DNA from: a virus
DNA length: 28,841 nucleotides
Virus record (IMG/VR): IMGVR_UViG_3300009149_000200
Location: 1 to 28,841 of that record
Direction: 5' to 3' (one strand)
Both the position numbers and the translations under genes were made by a program. Positions within the stretch are counted from its first letter, which is position 1; each line of letters starts with the position of its first letter. Positions 13,756 to 21,153 of this stretch are shown one piece after another. The notes under the pieces are model-generated. The model searched no databases. It saw nothing but the letters and a program-made list of their open reading frames with translations, and had not been told where the DNA came from.

Positions 13756-14255
13756 TGTATAGAGCAAAATCAAGAAATAGGAAATATAAACAGGGAGTAT
13801 ATGTAATTCAAAATCAAGAAAAATATATTGGGAAGATTCCAGTAATATATAGAAGTTCTTGGGAATATGCGTTTTGTAAATTTTGTGATATTAATAAAAA
13901 TGTTATAAAATGGTCATCAGAAGGATTTTATATCCCATATCACATAAGTAATGATATTGGTCAAATAGAAATACATCGTTATTATCCAGATTTTTATATT
14001 GAAACAATTAATCCAAATGATAAAGAAAGACACAATAGAATAGTAATAGAGATAAAACCAAAGAAGGAAACATCACAGCCTATACCCCCAAAGAAACAAA
14101 CATTAAAGATGTTAGAAAATTATGAATATTCTTTAAGAATGTTTAAAAAGAATTTACATAAATGGGTACATGCGAAGGAGTGGTGTGATAAAAGACATAT
14201 TGCTTTTAAAATTATAACTGAAGAATGGTTAAAAGATAAAGGGTTAATTCCTTAA
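13755..14255 (+). CDS. 4: Head-completion nuclease (T4 gp4-like)
   Basis: A 166-residue protein that in T4 finishes the DNA-filled head before tail attachment. T4 gp4 is about 150 residues. The start KYKQGVYVIQNQEKYIGK and IPVIYRSSWEYAFCKFCD (29-45) are typical. A PD-(D/E)xK nuclease core follows: H-R-Y-Y-P-D-F (74-80, D79) and V-I-E-I-K-P (97-102, E99 and K101). The C-terminal LHKWVHAKEWCDKRHIAFKIITEEWL fits the last helix and strand. It lies in the same unit as the preceding small proteins. Confidence 0.9.
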   Translation: MYRAKSRNRKYKQGVYVIQNQEKYIGKIPVIYRSSWEYAFCKFCDINKNVIKWSSEGFYIPYHISNDIGQIEIHRYYPDFYIETINPNDKERHNRIVIEIKPKKETSQPIPPKKQTLKMLENYEYSLRMFKKNLHKWVHAKEWCDKRHIAFKIITEEWLKDKGLIP

Positions 14256-14279
14256 TAAATTATAATAATATATACTATT

Positions 14280-15044
14280 ATGAAATTTAAATTCACTGAA
14301 GAAGTTAAGGCACTTTTTACTCAATATCAAAAAAACATAAAAGTGATAAAGGATGAATCTACTTTAGAAATGTTTACATATATTTTAAGGAAACCAAATA
14401 ACCAAGTTAGAATTACTAATATTAATAAAGTGACAACAGGTAAATTTTATATTATTAGATATAATTTTAATGGTAATAAAATATGGTGTCCAATATTAAC
14501 AATACCTCCAGTACCAAATAAGAATGAATTAGGTGTTTTAGAACGACAATTAAAGATACGAAATATTAAAAAAATATTATATGCTATAAATTTTGATTAT
14601 TTACCACTAAGATATAAGGCATTGCTTATAGATCAAATTATTATAAGTAATCCAGATAGATATAATAAAAATGAAGATAAAATAGCAAATGGTGAACTTG
14701 TTTCAAAAGAATATGGATTTAGAATTCCTTGGATTTATACATTTTTAAAAAAATATAAAAAAAATTATGCAATAACAGCATATGATATATCTAAAATCGA
14801 TAGAGTATATGATATTTCATCAACAATATTACAACGATTTGTTTTTATTGATACATATTATATTAATAAAAGAATGATGTATGAAACACTAACTAAATTA
14901 CAAAACGAAAAAACTAGAACGGAATTTTCTAAGAAAATAAAAAAGTATGAGGAAATATTAAAAATGTATGAAACAGATGTAGAACATTTTTATGAATCAT
15001 TAAGAGGTTTTGAGAAAAATTTAAAGTTAATGGAGAATATCTAA
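14280..15044 (+). CDS. Conserved-looking protein between gp4 and portal
   Basis: A 254-residue basic protein of unknown family. Residues 20-80 look strand-rich (NQVRITNINKVTTGKFYIIRYNF, WCPILTIPPVP). Residues 85-200 are helical with many aromatics (YLPLRYKALLIDQIIISNP), and the C-terminus (about 200-254) is a charged coiled coil. In T4 the gene after 4 is the baseplate-wedge gene 53, but no resemblance to gp53 is seen. It probably is a virion or assembly protein by position. Confidence 0.72.
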   Translation: MKFKFTEEVKALFTQYQKNIKVIKDESTLEMFTYILRKPNNQVRITNINKVTTGKFYIIRYNFNGNKIWCPILTIPPVPNKNELGVLERQLKIRNIKKILYAINFDYLPLRYKALLIDQIIISNPDRYNKNEDKIANGELVSKEYGFRIPWIYTFLKKYKKNYAITAYDISKIDRVYDISSTILQRFVFIDTYYINKRMMYETLTKLQNEKTRTEFSKKIKKYEEILKMYETDVEHFYESLRGFEKNLKLMENI

Positions 15045-15058
15045 ACGGACTTTTCTAT

Positions 15059-15071
15059 TTTAATATATAAT
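15059..15071 (+). promoter_or_regulatory. Late-promoter-like element TTTAATATATAAT
   Basis: A full match to the recurrent element, identical over 13 nt to the copy at 10119 and 17 nt before the portal start codon. Confidence 0.6.
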
Positions 15072-15088
15072 AAAAATTAATTGAATTA

Positions 15089-16846
15089 ATGGCAACATAT
15101 AATAGACATAATCAACCAAACTCAATGTACGAATTTGGAAAAGGTAGTACAGGAAGAAGTTTTAGTAATAAATTACTTAGAAAGATAAGTAATTTTGGGA
15201 TGGATGACCAAGAAATGGTTGTTAAGAATAGTCAAGCAATTGGTGCATTTCAAGACACGAGCAATTTACTTTATGAACCTGGTACTAATATGTATGACCT
15301 TTTTAGTAAAAAAATTATATCAAAAATATTAGAAAAGAAATCAATAGCGTATTTAGATAGAAGATATTTAGATAAAAGAAAAATTTTACATCAATATGCT
15401 ATTAAGGAAGAAATAAAAGATTATGTGACAAGAATTGCAGAGGAATGTGTAAATTATGATGATGATAATTATTTCTGTGGTGTTGCAGATATTCCTGATA
15501 GTTATGATCAGGCAATGAGATCAAAATTTCAAGATAATTTTAGAAGAATTTACAATTCATTTAATTTTAATGATGGATTAACAGCTTGGAATTATATGAA
15601 AACTTTTTTGATTGATGGATTTTTAGCTTTTGAAATAGTTTATGATGATGATCAAAAAAATATTATAGATCTTAGTTTATTGGATCCATTAACATTGATT
15701 GTTGCAGCAGAGCCAGGGACAGGAACAGTTGTTTGGATTCAAAACCCAGATATTCCACAATTAAGGAGAGTTTTATTGGATGCTAATATTATTTATATAT
15801 CATATTCTAATAATTTGGAGTATGATGAAACAAGTTATGTTGAAGGTTTAATAAAACCTTATAATCAATTAAAGTTGTTAGAATTTACAAAGTTAATGTA
15901 TAATTTAAACCAAGCTTCAATTTATAAAAAATTTGTTATACCTGTAAATGGACTAACTAGGCAACAAGCAGAGCAACAAATACAACAACTTATGAGTGAA
16001 TATCATGAAGATATTGAGTGGGATGATAGAACAGGAGTGCCTTATATTAATGGATCTACAAAAATACCACATTCAAAAGATTATTGGTTTCCAACATCTG
16101 AATTAGGAACACCAGATATGACAATTGAACAACCACAACAAGCAGAATTAAATGAGGATGTTACATTACAGTGGTTTTATAAAAGTTTTAAACGTGCATC
16201 AAAAATGCCATTTTCGAGATTAGATGAAGAACAAGGCGGTGGTAGTTTTTATGATGATACATCAGCTATTACAATGGATGAAATAAGATTTAAAAATTAT
16301 ATTAATCGTTTAAGAACATTATTTAAGGAAATTTTAGTTAAACCATTAAAAATCCAGATGATTTTAGATTTTCCAGAATTGCAAGCAGATAAAATTTTTG
16401 AAAGTTATATTAAAGTTGAATTTAATTCAAATGATTTATTTGAAGAGTGGAAGTATTTAAATAATTTAGCTAAAAGATCAGAAATAGCATCTACTTTATC
16501 CAGCAATTTACAAGATAGTGAAGGTCAGCCGTATTTTTCAATTGAATGGATTGTTCGTAATATTATGAAACTTACTGATAAGAACATAGAAGAAAATAAT
16601 AAATATAAAATGTCAGGTGGTGTTGCTGGAGAAGGTTCTGGTGGTGGTAGTGGCGGCTTCGGTGGAGGCGGTGGTGACGACTTCGGTGGAGGTGGTGACG
16701 ACTTCGGTGGAGGAGGTGGTGATGATTTCGGTGGAGGTGGAGAACCTGGTATTTCTGGAATGGAAGATATGGGTGGTAGTCAAGCTCAAGATATGGGCGG
16801 TGGTCAAGGACAAGCACAAAGCGGTGATGGGCAATCACAATTTTAA
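15089..16846 (+). CDS. 20: Portal protein (T4 gp20-like)
   Basis: A 585-residue protein that would form the dodecameric ring through which DNA enters and leaves the head and on which the prohead starts. T4 gp20 is 524 residues. Typical portal features: RRYLDKRKILHQYAIKEEIKDYVTRIAEECV near the start, a strand section (DGFLAFEIVYDDDQKNIIDLSLLDPLTLIV), IIYISYSN, a wing with YVEGLIKPYNQLKLLEF, and a long helical stem and crown (SAITMDEIRFKNYINRLRTLF). From about residue 509 a G/D-rich tail follows, with repeats of the G-G-G-D-D-F type, that T4 lacks. It follows its own late-promoter-like element and leads the head cluster. Confidence 0.92.
   Translation: MATYNRHNQPNSMYEFGKGSTGRSFSNKLLRKISNFGMDDQEMVVKNSQAIGAFQDTSNLLYEPGTNMYDLFSKKIISKILEKKSIAYLDRRYLDKRKILHQYAIKEEIKDYVTRIAEECVNYDDDNYFCGVADIPDSYDQAMRSKFQDNFRRIYNSFNFNDGLTAWNYMKTFLIDGFLAFEIVYDDDQKNIIDLSLLDPLTLIVAAEPGTGTVVWIQNPDIPQLRRVLLDANIIYISYSNNLEYDETSYVEGLIKPYNQLKLLEFTKLMYNLNQASIYKKFVIPVNGLTRQQAEQQIQQLMSEYHEDIEWDDRTGVPYINGSTKIPHSKDYWFPTSELGTPDMTIEQPQQAELNEDVTLQWFYKSFKRASKMPFSRLDEEQGGGSFYDDTSAITMDEIRFKNYINRLRTLFKEILVKPLKIQMILDFPELQADKIFESYIKVEFNSNDLFEEWKYLNNLAKRSEIASTLSSNLQDSEGQPYFSIEWIVRNIMKLTDKNIEENNKYKMSGGVAGEGSGGGSGGFGGGGGDDFGGGGDDFGGGGGDDFGGGGEPGISGMEDMGGSQAQDMGGGQGQAQSGDGQSQF
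16614..16745 (+). repeat. G+C-rich glycine/aspartate repeat in the portal tail
   Basis: Imperfect tandem units of ggtggaggtggtgacgacttc type encode G-G-G-[GD]-D-D-F repeats. Local G+C is far above the rest of the window. Confidence 0.8.
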
Positions 16847-16872
16847 AAATAATTATATTTTAAATTTATATA

Positions 16873-17166
16873 ATGAAATATATTAAAACAATTGAATTAA
16901 GAGAACTATCTATTATTAAAGTAGGAGATTATGTTATTTGTGATTCGGAACTAGATATAAGTGGAAATAAAACAAAAAATCCATATTATATAATAACGTC
17001 TATCGTTAAAAATAAATATAGTAAGGATTCAACATATACTTTATTAAATTTGATTGATAATAAAAAAATTGTGTTTGGTAAATATTCAAAATATTTTAGA
17101 AAATGTACAAAAGATGAAAAAGATAAAATAAATTTATTAATTAGTATAAATAAATATAATTTATAG
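16873..17166 (+). CDS. Internal-protein-like protein with GDYV barrel
   Basis: A 97-residue basic protein starting MKYIKTIELRELSIIK, core VGDYVICDSELD with YYIITSIVKNKY and YTLLNLIDNKKIV, and ending LISINKYNL. It is a further member of the GDYV / K-Y-N-L family and the only one inside the head cluster. In T4 the genes between 20 and 21 encode the small prohead core proteins gp67 and gp68, so its position supports a core or internal role for the whole family. Confidence 0.77.
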   Translation: MKYIKTIELRELSIIKVGDYVICDSELDISGNKTKNPYYIITSIVKNKYSKDSTYTLLNLIDNKKIVFGKYSKYFRKCTKDEKDKINLLISINKYNL

Positions 17167-17217
17167 TAAAAATTATTGAAACTAATAAAAATAATATAAA
17201 AATAAATTAAATAAAAA

Positions 17218-17700
17218 ATGGGATTAGATAGAAGAATATTATCAATATTATATTTTAATGATATAGTTGATGTGAATGATGTAGAAGAATTTATTGGAGA
17301 AGAAAATAAATATTATATAGTTAAAGTTAAGGGGGAGATTAAAAAACTTAAAGTTCCTGGTGTTTCTTATGACGATGATGTTTTTTCTGAATTTGAATTA
17401 GAACAAGAACCTCCAGAAGTAGAATATAAAGACACATTTGTTCAAAAAACAGTAGAAGAAGAATTATTAGAAGCAGAAAAAGAAAGTAAAAATATATTAT
17501 TATCTGTAACTAAGGAAGTTGTCATAACTGAAACTGTTATTGATAAACCAGTAAGTGAAGAAATAGTTTTAGAAAAAATTAAAAAGACAACTGAACATAT
17601 TAAGGAAATAAAGGATAAAAAAATAATAGAACCTAAAAAAACTACTACAAAAAGAACAACTAAGAAAAAAACTACAACAACAAAAAGAAATAATTTATAA
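17218..17700 (+). CDS. Probable head-core protein with basic K/T tail
   Basis: A 160-residue protein. Residues 1-60 look like a small alpha/beta domain (MGLDRRILSILYFNDIVDV, YYIVKVKGEIKKLKV). Residues 60-125 are acidic and helical. The last 30 residues are almost only K, T and R (KTTTKRTTKKKTTTTKR), a histone-like tail that could contact DNA or the acidic scaffold. By position, after gp20 and before gp21, it corresponds to T4 gp67/gp68, though no sequence match is claimed. The two minus-strand endonuclease-like genes follow directly, 3 nt away. Confidence 0.73.
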   Translation: MGLDRRILSILYFNDIVDVNDVEEFIGEENKYYIVKVKGEIKKLKVPGVSYDDDVFSEFELEQEPPEVEYKDTFVQKTVEEELLEAEKESKNILLSVTKEVVITETVIDKPVSEEIVLEKIKKTTEHIKEIKDKKIIEPKKTTTKRTTKKKTTTTKRNNL

Positions 17701-17702
17701 AA

Positions 17703-19265
17703 TTATGGAATATATTTGAATCTTAAATTTCCACAATCATATATTTTATAATAATATCTACTTTTCATAATTTCTGATTCTGTTTTATTCTTATCATATC
17801 CATTTTTTATTAGTATATCTTTTCGAAAATTAAATCTATTTAATCTAATTCCAATATCTTTATGAAAATAATAATAATTTGCCTGTGTATTACCTTTGGG
17901 CGTAAATCCAAGAATTTTGTATAATTTACCATTTGAATAACTTCTATCAGCATAAGTTGTTATCTCTTTTGGTTTATAATTTTTAATGAAATATTTGAAT
18001 AGTTTTGATGCGCCACCAATAATATTAGTATTTAATTTATTACAAAATCTAAGCAATTCAAATTCACTTTCATTGGTTGATTTCTTTCCCATAGCAATCC
18101 TTCTTTTCCCAAAAGTCATTAGGCTAACTAACTCGTTATCAAAAAATAATCCTAATTTAACTGTACTACCAACAAATCCGTGTAAGTGATTTTTATCTAA
18201 AAATTTTCTGATTAATTTATTGTCTATTACTTCTTTTATTTTAGTTTTTCTAGCATAAATTTTATTTGGAGTTTTATTTAACTTATTTAAAATTATAGAT
18301 TTAACTATTACCTGTTTATTTTTCCAATTATCTTCCCAAATATTAATTATCTCAATATTTTTTTCTTTAAAATAATTAAGCTTATTTATGTGATATTCTT
18401 TTTCTTTATATAATTCTGAATGCCACCATAAACCATTACATTCAAATCCAATATTCAAATCTGGTAAAAAAATATCTATTTCATATTTATTTGGTTTATA
18501 ATTATTTATAATTTTTCCTGAATATATTGATGATATGAATTTTTTTATGCTATTTTGAAAATCTGAAATATGATTATCAATTGGATTGCATATTGTACAT
18601 ACTGTGACACCAAATCTATTTCTTTGATTAAATAATGATCTGTGTATATTAAAAATGTGACCACATTTTATATTTTTTATTTTTAAATCATCTGCTTCAC
18701 ATTTTATTAATTTATATCCAATTTTTGATATTCTATTTGAAAAGTTTATATCTTTATTATCTTTTTTTGTTAAAATTATTTTTTTCTTAATTTGTGCAAT
18801 TATTTTTTTATCTTGAGATATAAAATCGACATTATATTTTTTTTTAACTGTATTTTTTCTTTTATTATTAATGATATCTTTTTTTTCTTTTGAAAATAGA
18901 CTTTTCGTTAATATGGATTTTTCTGTCATTGTTTTTCTATATTCAGTATCAAAATTACACTTTAACATATTTTTTATTCTACTTTGTTTAATATTATCGT
19001 TTTTATGTGAATGCTCTGCCGAACATTTTTTTGAACAAAATTTTCTATATCCTAAATTTAAGTTTCTAAATTTTAATTTATTTTTTTTGCAATTTGGGCA
19101 TACAGGTAAAATATTTAGTTCATTTTTATATAACCAAATTCTTTCTGATAATGTTATATCATCATCAATATTTATTTTAAATATTTCAGTATAAAAAATA
19201 AAATTATTTTTAATTAAATAATTTTCAGTTATTCCTCTCATATTTTTTATTGGTATAGATCTCAT
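17703..19265 (-). CDS. Homing-endonuclease-like protein: Zn, nuclease and GNAT-like domains
   Basis: A 520-residue multidomain protein. A zinc ribbon is formed by C56, C59, C77 and C81. One or two K-Y-N-V repeats (about 120-165) follow and a second Cys cluster (about 185-225). Next is a Vsr-like/PD-(D/E)xK domain: Y-E-I-D-I-F-L-P-D, then G-F-E-C-N-G-L-W-W-H, then I-N-I-W-E-D-N-W. The last 180 residues (FLDKNHLHGFVGS, ELVSLMTFGKRR, ELLRFCNKLNT, IIGGASKLFKYF, YADRSYSNGKLYKILGF) look like a GNAT fold. It is a close paralogue of 19328. It lies opposite to the head genes and probably is a mobile endonuclease gene inserted between gp20 and gp21; no split gene is needed for that. Confidence 0.82.
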   Translation of the reverse strand: MRSIPIKNMRGITENYLIKNNFIFYTEIFKINIDDDITLSERIWLYKNELNILPVCPNCKKNKLKFRNLNLGYRKFCSKKCSAEHSHKNDNIKQSRIKNMLKCNFDTEYRKTMTEKSILTKSLFSKEKKDIINNKRKNTVKKKYNVDFISQDKKIIAQIKKKIILTKKDNKDINFSNRISKIGYKLIKCEADDLKIKNIKCGHIFNIHRSLFNQRNRFGVTVCTICNPIDNHISDFQNSIKKFISSIYSGKIINNYKPNKYEIDIFLPDLNIGFECNGLWWHSELYKEKEYHINKLNYFKEKNIEIINIWEDNWKNKQVIVKSIILNKLNKTPNKIYARKTKIKEVIDNKLIRKFLDKNHLHGFVGSTVKLGLFFDNELVSLMTFGKRRIAMGKKSTNESEFELLRFCNKLNTNIIGGASKLFKYFIKNYKPKEITTYADRSYSNGKLYKILGFTPKGNTQANYYYFHKDIGIRLNRFNFRKDILIKNGYDKNKTESEIMKSRYYYKIYDCGNLRFKYIP

Positions 19266-19286
19266 GTATAATATTTTTATTTGTTA

Positions 19287-19298
19287 TTATATATTAAA
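19287..19298 (-). promoter_or_regulatory. Late-promoter-like element on the minus strand
   Basis: The minus strand reads TTTAATATATAA, 21 nt before the ATG at 19265, the same as the portal-gene element. The inserted gene thus carries a phage-type promoter. Confidence 0.5.
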
Positions 19299-19327
19299 TT
19301 CTGTGAATAGTTTTTTGTTTAGTGTGT

Positions 19328-20965
19328 TTATTTGTAACTAAATTTTAAATTTCCAGAATCATATATTCTAAAAATATTTCTATCTAACATTATTTGATGT
19401 TCAGTTTTATTAGGATCAAATCCTTCTTTGATTAATTTATCTTTACGATAATTAAATCTGTGTTTTCTAATACTATCAATAATATAATAATAGTTCGGTT
19501 GAGTTTTACCTTGTGATTCAAATTCAAGTGTTTTATATAAATTTCCATTTGAATGTCCCCTATCAGCATAAGTAGTTATTTCTTCTGGATTATAATTTCT
19601 AATAAAATATTTGAATAGTTTTGATGCGCCACCAATAACATTAGTATTCAATTTATTACAAAATCTTAACAACTCATATTCATTTTCATTAGTTGATTTC
19701 TTTCCCATAGCAACCCTTCTTTTCCCAAAAGTCATTAGGCTAATTAATTCATTATCAAAGAATAATCCTAATTTAATTTTTGATCCAACAAATCCTTGAA
19801 TATGGTTTTTATCCAAAAATTTTCTAACTAATTTATTATCAACGATTTTTTTAATTTCTGTTTTTCTGGCATATATTTTATTAGGTGTTTTATATAATTT
19901 ATTTAAAATAATAGACTTAACTATTTCTTGTTTGTTTTTCCAATCATCTTCCCATATATGAATTAATTGTATTCCTTTCTTTTCGCATTCTTCGGTTTTA
20001 TTTAGATGATAATTTTTATCTTTATAAAGTTCATTATGCCAATATAATCCATTAAATTCAAATGCTATTTTTAATTCAGGAATATAGATGTCTAATTCAT
20101 ACGGATTTATAATATTTTTATAGTTTTTATTACATTTATAATTAGTGTGTTTTGTTATAAAATCATATAACATAGACTCCATTATAGATGAATGTACTGA
20201 ACCGATTGGGTTACAAAATGTACATATATTTACTTGTAAATTATATCTGGTGTAAAATGATTTTTTATATATTTCAAATTCTTTATCACATATATCACAA
20301 TAGAATATAAATTTATCACCTTCACAATTTATTAAATTTTTATATTTTTTTTGTAATTTTATTAATAGATTTTTATTAATATTTTTTTTAAAATCTTTAT
20401 GTTGTGATATAAAATTAACGCCATAATTAATAAAACATGTTTCTTCTTTTTTTCTTTTAATGTGTTCTAATTTTGAAATGTTATTAACATTATATTTTTT
20501 TTGTATTGTTTTTTTTGATTTTTCTTTTATTTCGTCAGAAGATAACCCCCATTTAACTCCATATTTTTCTATAAATGTATTTATTTTTTTACTTTTTATT
20601 TCAGGACTTTGTGATATGTTATCAACCCCATATTTTTCTTTTATTGTATTTTTACTTTTATCTTTAATTTTATCTAACTGAAAAATATTATTAACTCCAT
20701 ATTTTTGTTGTGTTGTTTTTTTTCTTTTACAATTTTTACATATGAATTTTTCTAAGGAATTATTTTTATGTAAAATATTATATGCAATATTATATTCAGA
20801 ATAACATTTATCACATCTCATTTTTATTTTATATTTAGATCCTTTGGTTAAATATTTAACATTAACAATTTTTAATTCATTCACTTTAAGATTATCATAA
20901 TAATTATTATAATGGTTAATATTTGATGGGTTTATACGAATTTCAATTTTATTTGTTAATACCAT
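19328..20965 (-). CDS. Homing-endonuclease-like protein, paralogue of 17703
   Basis: A 545-residue protein of the same family. C51, C54, C76 and C79 form the first zinc ribbon. Residues 88-192 hold five repeats of about 22 residues starting K-Y-[GN]-V, probably DNA-binding modules. C223, C226, C248 and C251 form the second zinc site. The nuclease domain shows Y-E-L-D-I-Y-I-P-E (289-297), A-F-E-F-N-G-L-Y-W-H (301-310) and I-W-E-D-D-W (337-342). A GNAT-like domain covers about 380-500 (ELISLMTFGKRR, GGASKLFKYF, YADRGHSNGNLYKTL). The C-terminal halves of the two neighbours are almost the same, also at DNA level, so they arose by recent duplication or successive insertion. Confidence 0.82.
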   Translation of the reverse strand: MVLTNKIEIRINPSNINHYNNYYDNLKVNELKIVNVKYLTKGSKYKIKMRCDKCYSEYNIAYNILHKNNSLEKFICKNCKRKKTTQQKYGVNNIFQLDKIKDKSKNTIKEKYGVDNISQSPEIKSKKINTFIEKYGVKWGLSSDEIKEKSKKTIQKKYNVNNISKLEHIKRKKEETCFINYGVNFISQHKDFKKNINKNLLIKLQKKYKNLINCEGDKFIFYCDICDKEFEIYKKSFYTRYNLQVNICTFCNPIGSVHSSIMESMLYDFITKHTNYKCNKNYKNIINPYELDIYIPELKIAFEFNGLYWHNELYKDKNYHLNKTEECEKKGIQLIHIWEDDWKNKQEIVKSIILNKLYKTPNKIYARKTEIKKIVDNKLVRKFLDKNHIQGFVGSKIKLGLFFDNELISLMTFGKRRVAMGKKSTNENEYELLRFCNKLNTNVIGGASKLFKYFIRNYNPEEITTYADRGHSNGNLYKTLEFESQGKTQPNYYYIIDSIRKHRFNYRKDKLIKEGFDPNKTEHQIMLDRNIFRIYDSGNLKFSYK

Positions 20966-20979
20966 ATAATATTTTTATT

Positions 20980-20989
20980 TTATATATAA
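20980..20989 (-). promoter_or_regulatory. Late-promoter-like element TTATATATAA
   Basis: This perfect copy is a palindrome, so direction comes from context: the ATG of the minus gene is 14 nt away at 20965. The remaining gap up to 21123 shows only A/T-rich sequence. Confidence 0.5.
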
Positions 20990-21123
20990 AAAATATTATG
21001 TTAAGTTTTAATCAAATACCCCATTAATTACTTCTAATCATTTAATTTTTTTTAAAATATTGTAGTTTAGTATGATAAATATGGTTTTTTATTCAAAAAT
21101 AGAAAAATATGGTATTTTTTAAG

Positions 21124-21134
21124 TTATATATAAA
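21124..21134 (+). promoter_or_regulatory. Late-promoter-like element TTATATATAAA
   Basis: A full match to the recurrent element, 19 nt before the ATG of the protease-scaffold gene. Confidence 0.6.
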
Positions 21135-21153
21135 AGAAAAATAAAAATAAATT

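Noticed and set aside
14262-14273. TATATA elements directly before the ATGs at 14280 and 25573 as late promoters
   Set aside because: They resemble the late element but lie only a few nt before the start codon and differ in the last positions; in such A/T-rich DNA this may be chance, so they were not listed as sites.
16572-16886. Several ORFs in other frames over the portal tail (H/L-rich, T/S-rich and V-rich)
   Set aside because: They are by-products of the G+C-rich glycine repeat of the portal gene, which removes stops in all frames.
17986-20681. Plus-strand ORFs opposite the two endonuclease-like genes
   Set aside because: They are antisense; their mutual similarity only reflects the paralogy of the minus-strand genes.
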